Origin: Taxawa tesnikishii (nom. ined.)
Lineage: Eukaryota; Ascomycota; Dothideomycetes; Dothideales
Assembly: GCA_030247885.1 (NCBI GenBank)
Contig: JAPDRO010000010.1
Span: 1,054,001-1,118,000 of the forward strand
DNA: 64,000 nucleotides
Direction: 5' to 3'
The notes under the pieces: generated by a model
Seen by the model: the letters and a program-made list of their open reading frames with translations, nothing else
Database searches by the model: none
Told to the model about the DNA's origin: nothing
Made by a program: the position numbers and the translations under genes
In this document: positions 21,335-32,315 of the stretch, one piece after another
Layout of the letters: each line of letters opens with the position of its first letter
How positions within the stretch are numbered: the stretch's first letter is position 1

Positions 21335-21780
21335 TCTTTCCTTGGCCTTGAAGACGAGCAAGGGAGGCACAGCAGCCCCGGCAGCGCTTACACACTCGAC
21401 TGCCGTTACCCACCCTTGTCAGCTGCCAATCTGCTTCTAACTAGATGCCTCACATATGTTGACCAGAACTCTCGACGACTGACTCACTCCGACAGCAAAG
21501 CCAGACTCGTCCATGTTGTAGACGCGCCCCGGGGATAGCTGTGTTGCACGGAAGCTCCGTAACCGCGCTGAAGCACTTCGTTACGCCCTCATGACTTGTC
21601 GCATTGAAGCATGACGACTACAGACACTTGCGACCTCAGCATGGCCCACTTTTCGCCGATTTGTCGGGGAGCTAGTAATGATTTCTTCGATAGCTAGACG
21701 CATCCACGTCGGATTTCCTATTGATGCCTTGTTCTGACAGACATCATTGCTTCGAAGCTTGTCTAACACAGAACGTTTCC
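21335..21780 (-). pseudogene. Pogo transposase fragment
   Basis: On the minus strand this aligns block by block with the middle of the 2064 transposase, roughly its bases 2270-2770, including the region of ALVVQMAEEIRRAR. It has many frame breaks and lacks both element ends. Confidence 0.7.
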
Positions 21781-22176
21781 TTCATAACTAACCCTGAATT
21801 CCCACAACACTTACGCGGGCAGACTACAGTTACGTTATCGCTTTACTCAATTCCTGCGCCCGGGACATACGCAATACGGTCTTTCCAGGAAATAAAATAG
21901 CATCATTGCGACATCTGGCTTGGTGAAGGGCATGTAGAACGTTCGGGACACTGAAAGTAGATACAGCATCTTGGCACCTTACGTCTTTGGACTTCTTGTG
22001 TGGAATAAGTTCTAAGCTTTTGAGGGAACATGAGCGGCAGGAAAGATCGCTTTCTAGACGACGAACATGACAACGCACAGAAAAAACGTTTGGCAACCAA
22101 TGTGTCCAAGTTTACCAGATCCTGAGTTTAACAAACCTTGTTGACAAACAGGTCAACCGGCTCGTCGTGACTTCTA
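21781..22176. other. No recognisable gene
   Basis: Only short overlapping frames; this is the 3' flank of the sirtuin gene. Confidence 0.4.
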
Positions 22177-23281
22177 TTAAGATGCCTGCACTGCATCTCC
22201 CAGTAGCTCTGGAAGTAGCGTAGCTGTGTCTCCTTGGAAATACCAGTCTCCTTGCTGGAGATAAACGAACTGCTGTTCCACTGGTGCTGTGTTGAAGATA
22301 GCGACCCGTGCTCTTCTTTCCCTAGCCTCGTCAATGTACTCGTTTGCCGGATACACCCCAGCAGCGGTGCCGACGATCAACATGAGGTCTATCTTCGAAA
22401 CCGTTCCCAGCCACTTGTCAATCAGGTCCAGACCAGCTGCCGGTGTCTCTCCATACCAGATGACGGCTGGGCGAAGCAAACCCGATTTGCACTTCGGACA
22501 GTAAGGCAGATCTTCAGGCTGCAGCTGCAGCAAGGGATAAGCGGCGTCGGCAACGTGAGGTGACGATGACGTCATTAGAGCTGGTGTGATCGGATGGACG
22601 CCACTGTTTGTGTTGTGGTAATCGCACTTGTCGTTGAAGCACTCTACATTGAACAACGACCCGTGGAGAGCGACAAGACTAGGTATGGGGTGGCCTGCCC
22701 TTTGGGAAAGATCTGGTAGGTATGAGCGGATGCAGTCGCAACATAATGAACGCTAGCTCACCGTCAATGTTCTGAGTTAACGTAAACCGTGGGGTAGTTG
22801 GTCAGGTAGGGATGTTGGTCAGTTAACGCAGTTAGGCAGTTCTAAGCGTACTAAGCCTTATTGGCTAGCTTATCTCGTCCAACCTTGACTCCATCGAGGC
22901 TACTGACCAACTACCCCACCTGACCAACTACCCCACGGTTTACGTTATGGTAAGAAGACCGGGTTTCGTCTTTGCCAGCTCTGCAAGCGCAACATGTCCG
23001 CTGTTTGGTTCTGCTCTCAATGCCATCTGCCGTCTGTATTCATAAAACTGCCACACCAGACCTGGATCCCTTTTGAACGCCCAGGGTGATGCTAAGGACC
23101 TCGATTCACGCTGCCTCCAGGAGGATCCAGCGCCACGAAACGTGGCTAGCCCAGACGCAGCCGACAAGCCAGCTCCGAGAAGAGCGAGTATGTTGGTAGA
23201 TGACTTCAAGTGGCCGACGAAAGACATTCGGTCGCTGGGATCCCATCCTTGTCCTCGAATGCCGAATCTGCTTGTATCCAT
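22177..23281 (-). pseudogene. Class III (SIRT5-like) sirtuin, split by a MITE
   Basis: Sirtuins remove acyl groups from lysine using NAD. On the minus strand the frame from ATG 23281 (MDTSRFGIRG) shows the NAD-binding GAGLSAASGLATFRGAG. The YEYRR motif follows; in SIRT5-type enzymes its Tyr and Arg bind acidic acyl groups. Then come TQNID, the catalytic-His motif ALHGS, two zinc Cys pairs (CFNDKC and CPKC), RPAVIWYGE and VGTAAGVYPA, to a stop at 22177. A 49-base intron lies at 22713-22761. A 166 bp MITE at 22780-22945 sits inside the codons for LLTI-TQNID and brings an immediate stop. Without it and its extra TA, the frame joins exactly. No other lesion is seen, so the disruption looks recent. 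An in-frame ATG at 23380 is an alternative start. Confidence 0.88.
22780..22945. mobile_element. Pogo-derived MITE 1, inserted in the sirtuin
   Basis: 166 bp flanked by TA on both sides (22778-22779 and 22946-22947). Each end is ACGTAAACC plus two 17 bp motifs of the type GTGGGGTAGTTGGTCAG. It differs from MITE 2 by two transitions when that copy is reversed. It has no coding capacity and shares its ends with the pogo elements of this window. Confidence 0.95.
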
Positions 23282-24228
23282 GGTCGACCACGACTCGCTC
23301 AAGGTTGATGAGCGAACGATTGGGAACGAGGTCACCTGATGGATAACCGCGATGGTTTTGACGGACTCAAGCTGCTGCAAGTCCGGGACAGTCCTGGATG
23401 GATGATTCTTTTCTCACTCTAGGTTCGGCTCGCACGTCCTGCCGTCGACGCCCTCTGTCTCTTCTACCATTCAACCCTCAAGCTAAGTCATAAGCTGATG
23501 TATTCTACAGATTCGACGGTCACAGCTTGCGTATGATACCCCGCACCTTCTTGTAACCTGCAACGCTGATCTCGAGCATCTTGTCTAGGCCTCCACTTCA
23601 CGTCTCATACAACCGCCAATGTCAGAACTCTGGGGCACTCCTCAAGCGTACAGATATATGTAGTGGCCATCGAGTTGCCTTCTCCCTATCGATGGAATGG
23701 ATGAACGCGCAAGCCCTCCATCGCAGATGGATGTTCCGCCAACCTCCCTATCGCGATGCTGTTCCCTCGAAGAGTGGTTAGAGCTTGATGCCGTCTAAGT
23801 GTTTCACATATAGTCTGAAGAAATGGCGGAAAGCAATCCGACTGGGTCAACTGGTTATGCAGATCTCTGTCCGCCTGACTGTGGTTGTCGCGCTCTGCTC
23901 AACCGCTTTGCCGTAGGAACAGCATGTGCATCTGCTGTCTGCCTAGAATAACAAGCGAGTGAAGTGACTGAGTCAACAAAACTGCAGCAATGACCAACCT
24001 CGACGTACCGCTCGATTGCACCACCAGCAAGCGTGGACAGGATTCCTCATGCCATTCAAGACCACAAAATGAGCTCCCAAACAGATCCTCGACTGCATCA
24101 AACCGTCCAAACGGTTCGAATAGTGATTCATACTACGGGACGAATGGGAAATAGCTTAGCGAGCGAAAACCACAGTACAATCTACTTGCTGCTAGACAAC
24201 GGCCAGTCCTGCCAATTCAACATGCATA
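23282..24228. other. No supported gene
   Basis: This is the 5' side of the sirtuin gene. Short frames only; nothing conserved was recognised. Confidence 0.4.
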
Positions 24229-24394
24229 ACGTAAACCGTGGGGTAGTTGGTCAGGTGGGGTAGTTGGTCAGTAGCCTCGATGGAGTCAAGGTTGGACGAG
24301 ATAAGCTAGCCAATAAGGCTTAGTGCGCTTAGAACTGCCTAACTGCGTTAACTGACCAACATCCCCACCTGACCAACTACCCCACGGTTTACGT
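24229..24394. mobile_element. Pogo-derived MITE 2
   Basis: 166 bp with TA at 24227-24228 and 24395-24396. It is inverted relative to MITE 1 and about 99% identical to it (two transitions). Confidence 0.95.
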
Positions 24395-24870
24395 TACCAC
24401 GGGTGACGATCGCAGTGGCATCCTTGACGTTGTACCAAGACCATACCACCAGAGTCGTTCTGCCATTGTTTACTTCGACTACTCTCCGGTACAGAGATTC
24501 ACACCATTGCATCTCTACACAGTTCTGGTACAGCAGCGCTACAACCAGTACATCTTTACTGGAGGATTGATGGGTTGTCGCCACTGGGTGTAAGTTCAAT
24601 CATTGCTATTTGCAACTGTAATGCTTACGCGGCTCTACAGAGTTACGATCATCCAGCTCCTTGTGCATATGAGATGGATCGAGGACCGAGCGGCTACTGA
24701 CGTGTTGCACCGAATGAGCTTCACATATTCCACTCTGCGCCCACCTCAACCTTACAGAATACAAGAGGGACAATTCATCGACGATAGCGATGACGATGAC
24801 GACGAAGATGAAGAGGAGGAGTAGGAGGAGGAGTAGTAGGTTAAAGAGGAGCCCGATGGAGAGTGACATA
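24395..24870. other. Gap between MITEs with a purine-rich simple stretch
   Basis: At about 24785-24845 the plus strand is a run of GAT, GAC, GAG and TAG triplets (GATGACGATGACGACGAAG). No gene was found. Confidence 0.5.
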
Positions 24871-25037
24871 ACGTAGTTGCCGGGGTAGTTGATCAGCCTG
24901 GGTGGTTGATCAGTAGCCTTGATTAGGTTTAGTTTATCCTGGAACGAGCTAGCCAATAAGCTCTATCACGCTTGAAACTGCCTATAACGGTTAACTGATC
25001 AACTACCCAGGCTGATCAACTACCCCGGCAACTACGT
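24871..25037. mobile_element. Pogo-derived MITE 3, diverged subfamily
   Basis: 167 bp flanked by TA at 24869-24870 and 25038-25039. The ends read ACGTAGTTG plus two 17 bp-spaced GGGTAGTTGATCAG-type motifs and pair with one mismatch over about 43 bases. The interior shares the word AGCTAGCCAATAAG with MITEs 1 and 2. Confidence 0.92.
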
Positions 25038-25742
25038 TACAGCATTTCCTGCTCTAGTGGCTGTGCTCAAACCCCAGAAACACGGACGGACACGGAACTG
25101 TTTTGCTACAGAACTCGGGGTGTTACAGCGTCTCATTGAGCATAGAGTGCCTGACCAAGCTGGAACAGGGATTTGTGTAGTCAGAAAGAAGTGGATGTCA
25201 AGATGTCTATAATCCTGAAACTTGACCTGATGTTCCCATAAGTTATGATTCCAGGAGGTACAAGACGTTGGCATGACGATCCGGACTGCGCTGCACGAGC
25301 CACACGGGCGATCTCTACATGCGCTACTCCAAGTGTTGCCGAGGTTAATCCGCGACCAGTAGGAGTTTACCGACTGAAGTTTCGATAGCCGCCAAGTATT
25401 GCGGCTTGTGTGATTCCTTTGAGACCCGACACAGTTGTTTCAGGCCATAACCTGTTCTACTTTTCCATACTCGACGTTACTTTGCGAGCATGATCACGTT
25501 CATTCAGGTCCAGATCAGGATAGCAAAGCACGCACAAGAGCCTAAAAACGGCGGTGAAAAGCCATACCCACCGCTGCCTAACTCGCAAGCCGCCTGCAGG
25601 GTTAGGTCGCATCGTGCCAAAGAAAGCTGCCCCGCGATACCGCGACAGTGACAGAAGATTAGAAAGACGAGTGCAGCGTAAGTCAAACCTACTGTCTCCC
25701 AGCGGGTCTGGATACCTAGATTAACAGCGTCGGTACAGGAGT
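25038..25742. other. No supported gene
   Basis: Upstream flank of the APH-like gene. Small frames only. Confidence 0.4.
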
Positions 25743-26592
25743 ATGGAGAGTTGTTACGACTTCTGCGAAGAAGACATTCTCCAGTGGTGTCAAGACCCGC
25801 ACCGAAGGATAATAGGCGGAAGCACTGGTGGTACCCAAGTGATCAGAGTCGGACATCAGTTCGCTGTCAAGTTCGGAGACGTGTTCCCAGAAGAAGCCGA
25901 CAACCAACGAAAAGCTTACGATCTACTGGATAAGAAGGTTGTCCGGGTCCCACGTGTCTATTGTTTCTTTGCTCGGAAAGGGGTTGGGTACCTGCTGATG
26001 GAATACATTGAAGGCTCTAGAGACGATGGCATCGACGACTCTGACAGAGCTGACATCGTTGCAAAAGTGGTAGACTACCTAGGCACCTTGCAAGGAACAC
26101 ATCCTGGTCCGTTTGCAGGCGGCGCATCGCGCGGACTACTTTGGCCTGAGGCAGAAGACATCACATTCGACACGGTGGATTACCTTGAGTCATACCTCAA
26201 CAGCAGACTCATCGACTGTCAGGATAAACTAAACTTGGTGGAAACATCATTGGTCGCTTGTCATCTCGATGTGGCACCACGGAACATCCTTTGGTTAGAG
26301 GATGGTTCCATCTGTTTGCTTGACTGGGCATCGGCGGGATATTATCCGCGGTTCTTCGAATTCTGCGCCCTCCGCGTCAATACTGGGGACAATGGGAGGG
26401 ACCTTCGGTTCACTCAGCAGCTAATGAAAGCCATGAAACCCCTCACAAAGATGGAAGTGCACCAACAAGATCTGGTTCTCCGAGCTCGATTCAACAACAT
26501 ACGCTATCACTTGTAAGTATTGTTTACCCTACATTAACGTGTCATGATTCACAACTATATTTAGTGAACTTCAACCGAGCTCGCAGCGCTAA
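25743..26592 (+). CDS. Aminoglycoside-phosphotransferase-like (APH) kinase-fold protein
   Basis: The 265-residue model has two exons, 25743-26512 and 26565-26592, with a 52-base intron whose donor GTAAGT overlaps an in-frame TAA. The second exon adds FELQPSSQR before its stop. Motifs of the APH family are present: a nucleotide-loop-like GGSTGGTQVIRVG, a Lys in FAVKFG, the linker YLLMEYIEGS, the catalytic CHLDVAPRNILW (Asp in HLD, Asn downstream) and the metal-binding LLDWASAGYYP. In fungi such proteins phosphorylate small molecules or are of unknown role; they are common in accessory regions and rarely give drug resistance. All key residues look intact. Neighbours on both sides are decayed. 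Confidence 0.85.
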
Positions 26593-27265
26593 TCCATAGA
26601 TTTGACAGGGATAACGATCTCAGGTTCAGAACGGGGTCAGTCTCTCATCCGATGTTGCTGCTCGCGAAGCTCACGTTCACGACAGTTCGAGACACTCCGC
26701 GTCCCTCGAAACTTCTGAAACGCAACAAGGTGGCACGCAAAGCATTTGAACTTGATGCTTCACGGTGAGTACTTTGTTGAAGGATGGGTGCATCTATGCC
26801 AGAAGATGGGCTTTGGCAGTATGTTAGTTCCACGAAGGCATGTTCTTGAACCGACTTGTGTACCCCTACGAAGTATGGTGCTCTATGGACTGCTGCATGC
26901 AGCCTCCGCCTTTGCTTTGAGGAGGCGCACTCAACAGGCGGCATGCATTCGCTGTTCATTGTGAACAATGTCTTGCCGCTCATGCATGATTTTTCCTTAG
27001 TTACAACTGCCTTTCTGCCTTTTCCCACCAATCCTTCAACAACAACCGTCCGCCAGCAATAATTGCGCATCTTACGATTCAAACAAGGCTTGTCGATGTT
27101 CTGGGTACATTATGTCTTCTCCTCCTGCCAGTCATCGCTCTACAGATGTCACAAGACCTCACCAGTTGACCAGGTCGAGCGGTTTGATCAGATGACTCCA
27201 ACTATCAGCTCGTTCGTTCAACGAAGTAACGTATGTGTCTCGCCTTGTCTTCTGACGTTGCTATG
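26593..27265. other. No supported gene
   Basis: Frames on both strands overlap without recognisable features. Confidence 0.4.
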
Positions 27266-29099
27266 TCACAGTACGTCTTTTCTTTGACCCCTTGGACGTG
27301 CCACGTCTGGTGCCGGGGAGAGCGATGTGTTTGGCGTGACATCTTGTGGATCAGCGAGGTTGCCATGTCCGCTGCCTTCTGTTCTGAGGAACTCCGTATC
27401 AATAACCGATGGTTCAGTGAAGAGACCTTCCACTCCCTGCGAAAGTCCGGTCGCCTCCGAAAAGCGCAAGCCGGATTGTTCTGAGACGTCAAAGGCAATG
27501 TCCGACGGCAACTCGTCAATGGCCGAACATATCCTAGCGAAGTGTGCTGGCATCCAGACGTCGTAAATGTTCTTCGTAAATCTGTATGCCGTCCACTTCT
27601 CTTTCCCATCTTGCTCCGTGAAGTCAAACTTGCGAATAGGGTGCCGGTAGAAAGCGGTGGTCTTTCCCTCAACTACGGGGTAGTGGCCGTAGATCCTCAC
27701 CGTGCTGTGGTCGTGCGAGATCGAGAAGGCAAGTATCTCTCGGTCGACTTCTTTCTCGCGCTTGGCCAGCCTGAAAAGCTCTACAACACCTCTTACCGCA
27801 AGAGTCATGCTGTGAGCGTTCTGCCGGTCCGCCACATCTAGCGCGGCGGCCCCACACTTGACCTCGGAGGTCAGGAACGGGAAGTACATGTAGTAAGTGG
27901 CCATGAAGTAAGACGTGTCCGTCAGCTCACCGACGAAAGGCTGGAGCCTCCGCAGCTGTTCGTCCGTGAAAGCCTCTCGCTTGAACCCGACCGCGTAGTC
28001 CGGCTGAGGACGAGGCAGGGTCACTGGAATGGCGTTGTGCCAGCCTTCATTGGTGCTTTCGACCAGCTGTTGCAGGTCCACGGCACCGTAGGTGGCCAGG
28101 ATCTCTGCTGATGGGACGATGAGAAGGGATATGTCCCGGATCACTCTGGTCTCGTTCTTGTCTTGCATCTTCCGGCAGGTCAGCTCGAATACATCGTCGC
28201 GGAACAGCGAGTCTGCAGGAACAGGCTGCTCCCTCTCAAGCAAGCTGCGGCAAAGCTGCTTGCTTGTATCCGTGATGCCTTGCTCAGACTTGTCCATGAA
28301 ACTACCCTTTGTCGCAAGCAGAGCCTTGTAGCGCGGGTCCCTGTAGGGTGCACTTTTGCTCCCCGCTGCTGCTGATCGCTAGGAGTGATGCCGCTGGATG
28401 CCGCTGAGCCAGCTTCCGATCGTTTGCGCCTGAGAGAGGACGAAGACCTCTTCCTCGCGAGTAGATGACTCATCTCGCTCTGCCCTTCGAAGTACTCCTT
28501 GGGCCACCTTCCTTCTCTTCTCCAGTAGTCGATCGGACTGAACTTGCCTCCGCTCGCACCCCTTGACTGCTCTTTACCAGATGTGACCACGACAGCAGCG
28601 CGGGAAGGACACGATTGCCGTCGCTTCAGGTGGAAGGCGGCTGTTGATTGTGCAGGCAGATCTTCAGCCTCCAGTGTTCTCTTTCTTTTCCGAGTTCGTG
28701 CTTGAGGGAGAGTAGTTGGTTCCTGTAGACGGTCGAGCTGAGTCAGTACTCTAGTACAGCCGGCTCTTAACGACGTTTCTGCCGAAGAAGCCGTGGGCGT
28801 TGAATGGAGAAAAGGGATTGTAGTTTCATCCTACTGACCTCGATTGCGCTCTGCCGATGATGGTCTTCTGTCCTGCGCAAACGTATACTCCGACGCAAAG
28901 GTCCTCGCATTGACTGGGCTTGGTTGCTTCTCCGCGCCCTCCCTTCAGGATGCCAGTCAGAGCAAGCTCCCGTTGATGTGTGAGTGACCGATCTACCTTG
29001 CTCCTTCAGCACTGAAGGTTCCTTTCCGGCTCTGCTGATGTTTGACCCTTTTCCAGAGCCGGTCTTCGCAGGCTTGAACTCTGACCGACGCTGAGCCAT
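27266..29099 (-). pseudogene. Fungal PD-(D/E)XK-like protein (DUF7924-type), one frame break
   Basis: Two exons fit: 29099-28839 (MAQRRSEFKP, Arg-rich RRSIRLRR) and 28737-27266, with a 101-base intron starting GTCAGT. The N-terminal part has SPIDYWRREGRWPKEYF and HLLARKRSSSSL. The core has the nuclease-like residues PQPDYAVGF and FPFLTSEVKCG, then ADRQNAHSMTLAV and ISHDHSTVRIYGHYPV. I know this layout as the fungal DUF7924 family, thought to carry a restriction-endonuclease-like fold. Near 28355, beside a CAG/GGGG run, the frame changes: the upstream block reads DQQQRGAK, whereas the expected KSAPYRDPRYKALLATKG lies in the downstream frame. A single small indel explains it. The remaining core is open, so it is a young pseudogene or an assembly error. 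Confidence 0.8.
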
Positions 29100-31311
29100 A
29101 GCAATGCGAAAGGAGCCGGTACAAGTAGGATTGTGTATCTATGCGATGCCCTCATGCGGATAGGAGGACTGTCTGGCGGGGAAGGCGGAATAGCGCCAAA
29201 GCCTAGGCGGGAACGTGTGGGCGGCATGCACGGACCACGACCCATTTGGCTGCAACGCCCCTGCCCGCGTGTCGGCGCGTCACAACCAATGTGAATGCGC
29301 CCGGTAGGGCCTCATGACACCAGAGGGATACGGGTTGTAGGTGGCGCACCCCTACTCTCAGGGTTGACTGCGTGGCGAAGAATGGAAGGGGTCGGACGAG
29401 TGTTTGATATCTGGGAGTTTGCGATGATCAACGATACTAATGCTTGACATAATTGTGGTGTAGCTTTAACGTTGGGACTGTCACTTTGACGCGTAGCCGC
29501 TGCGTTGCACCATGTAAGGACAAGCGAAATGTACACCATGTCGGTGGTTGTGCAAACGGCTCTCTGCTGTCTTCTGTCTTACAAAGTCGACTGAGCTATG
29601 TTCCGTTTGCCGGCGAAATCTCGACCTTTTGGTGCTGAGCCACGGCAGATGAGCAAGCATGTCCTCGCGGAATGAGTGCGCCTCAAGCATTGTGCCTTTG
29701 TGAATTCGCAAGCCCTTCCATGGACCGCTTCTGTTACACCGGATGATCCTTTGCAGCTACTCCAAGACAGCCGATACGACCTCCAACCCCGATCACTGTT
29801 AGTGCATGGCTATAAGAACAGACTGTTGAGTGATGACGTTGACGTGTCGGTGCTGAGCTTGACGCTAAAGCATGGGCTAGGCAGCAACATGGCGAGTGGG
29901 CGAAGCGGCCTTGTTGTACATTCTGCGCGGCTCCATCAATACACTTGCATTACGCAGCATGGCGCCAATGTTCCGTTCTCCTTCTTTGTGACGCCTGTCC
30001 TATTGCGTCCCATCCTCTCGGGCCTACGGCAGCTGCAAATGCGCGAAACAGAGATGCACGCGTTGCAAGACTGTCTCTGTACAGCAAGGATCAGATGCGT
30101 CGAGCACGAAGCTGGCGCCAAAACTGGCTACATCATTGGCCAGGTGTGCTCCTTCGTTGCACTGTTGAACCAGAAACCAACGTGCCACTCCTGCGACCAC
30201 TGTCACCTCTGCCTGGTATCAAGGATAGACCAGGTGTCCTGGAAGCAACCCATGTTCTCTGGCAATGTATCTGTCACTGCTCAGAGGTGACTGCGGAACC
30301 AGAAGCACATGTCGGTCCTTGCAGCCGGTGCATTTATGAGGCTGATTGCTGAGCTGTGCAGCATGGGTCGGGGCTACCTGACACTTTATGCCACGAACGA
30401 TGACCTTGACAGAGGATGCAATCCCGGTCGACAGCCTTGGACGAGGAGAACAGCCATCGTCGAAGTCATGAAAGGGTGATAATGTCAGCTGCACAAACGC
30501 GGTGTGCTTCGCGGAGAACCGCATCGAGCACAACAGCGTTGTGCTACACTGCTCTCAATTCCACAGCTCACCGTGCTGCGGAAGCATCTCTGTAAGCTAA
30601 CATCATCGGTACAACGCAATCTGTTGTATGAAGTGATGTCTTTAGGCTGACAGTGATCGACTTTGCATTCATCCCTACTACCTTCCGGCGCACAACATCC
30701 GCTATACCATTAACGCCTCTTAGCTACACTGGAACAGCGAAGGCTACTACAGGACTATCCAAGAGTAAGCTTACATCCTCAACAGACAGCTACGAGGATA
30801 CTAAAAGGAACGCAGCAAGCGTTTCCATGCTTAACCCAGGCTTCCACCTCAACAGTGGCCGGACAAGTGTAGCCATCATCAGCATTGGCTTGACCGCCCT
30901 GGCTGTAGCTATCGTAGCCGTGGTCTCCGTTGTCAGGTACTGCCAAAGGTACCTTCTGCGCAGCCGCTTGAACAAGTGCGCTAGGACTAGATGTCGACAA
31001 CAGACCGATTTACTTATACGTACATAGATGAGATAAGAGAGCCATATATGTAGAAAAGGTGTTTGACACATGTTGAAGCAACTGTCCTCGGCGTCGAGTC
31101 GTTCTTGGCGCATCCAATTTAGCCAACTAACGCTATCGAGGCATGACCGCCAGTTTGTGCTCCACCTCTCCAGTAACACAATCTTTGTGAAGCGATGCGA
31201 AGCAATCGCCACGGTAACACCCAGCATCGACTGCAGCCAACATACACACATGCGTTATCCTTGAAGTAGCTATGGATGTACGTGGAACACTAAAGACATG
31301 GATACAAGCCC
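29100..31311. other. Gene-poor stretch
   Basis: Frames at 29676-30290 (plus) and 30653-31027 (plus; holds one hydrophobic segment, VAIISIGLTALAVAIVAVV, but only a GTG start) are the longest. Neither shows a family pattern, and both overlap frames of similar length on the other strand. No gene is called. Confidence 0.4.
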
Positions 31312-31680
31312 CTAGCCGTCCGATCTCTTATCTTCCCTCTCTGGGTACAATGTGTGTCCGGCATACCTGCCGTTCTTGTCGAAGTAGATGTGAACAGTTT
31401 GCGCTTTCTTTGCCGCTGCTTGTGCTTCTGTGGCCAATCTGACGGTAGCGTGTTCTCGGAGGTCGAATGACTGGTATGCGCTGGGTTCCTACTGGATCAT
31501 CTTAGCACCTGGTTATGGAAGGCAGCTGCGAAAGGAGTGTGACTTTAGCTCGGCTTGTGTAAACTCTGCTAAGTCAGGCTGCTTGGTAGCTTCCTCTATG
31601 AGATTGAGAGTCCTGTAACGAAGCGCCTGGTCACGGATTCTCTGCGTGAACCTGACGGCGTTTTTCGCGATGGGTGCCAT
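31312..31680 (-). pseudogene. Small gene of unknown function, two coding blocks
   Basis: From ATG 31680 the minus strand reads MAPIAKNAVRFTQRIRDQAL through LNLIEEATKQPDLAEF to a stop near 31513. A second block, preceded by a plausible acceptor (CATACCAG), reads SFDLREHATVRLATEAQ, then VHIYFDKNGRYAGHTLYP to a TAG at 31312. The blocks look like two exons, but no donor in the right phase was found, so the gene may be broken or need a different model. Confidence 0.4.
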
Positions 31681-32315
31681 TGAAACGGATAAGGACAAGG
31701 AGCAGCTCGCGGTGCGGTGCGGTCTGTGAACGGAGTGTAAAGGCTTCCAAGAGTCTTTGGGGATTACTCAGCCTATATCGGCTAGGTTCTGAGGCTCGAC
31801 CTTATCATAAGAACAACACGCATTCAGCGAAGCGCCAGCGTTAGTGTTGATGACACAGCAGAGGCGTTGAGATAGGTTGTCTAAGCGCGTGCTGCAGACC
31901 ATGTCGGCATGTGCATTGCGACGGGACTCTGGTATCATCTACATCCGAAAAGGTCTGATACGGAAGGAGTCGCGCGCGTAGAGCGCAGTTATCAGAAATG
32001 CTGCTACTTTGTTCCAGATACGGTTCGATTGGCGTAGACCCGCTTGAGCATCCGTATGCATGGCTCGGAACCCACACAGTGAAGCCATTCCTACTGGCTG
32101 TGCCTTACTTTGCAAATATGGTCTGCCGTGTAGACGACGACTCTTCTCGTGTTAATTCAAAGGCTCAGCAAATTTGGTCGCACACCAATTGGGAGAGCAG
32201 TTGAAGAATACCGAATCCGGGGCGCCAAGTGACGCAATGAGCGTTTCTGCGGAGCTTTGACTGGCTGCGGGCATTCGCCGCAAGTAGCCGTATCTGCAAT
32301 GAAACACAATACAAG
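31681..32315. other. No supported gene
   Basis: Upstream flank of the SRPK-like gene; no conserved frame. Confidence 0.4.

Noticed and set aside
22780-22945. MITE acting as a new in-frame intron in the sirtuin
   Set aside because: A GTAAAC donor exists at the MITE tip, but the nearest acceptor (CTCAG) would remove four extra bases and shift the frame.
29676-30290. Open frame of 204 codons
   Set aside because: No family pattern, no splice or start context, and overlapping frames of similar quality occur on the other strand.
30653-31027. Frame with one transmembrane-like segment
   Set aside because: It begins at GTG with no ATG before the hydrophobic part, and a minus-strand frame covers the same bases.
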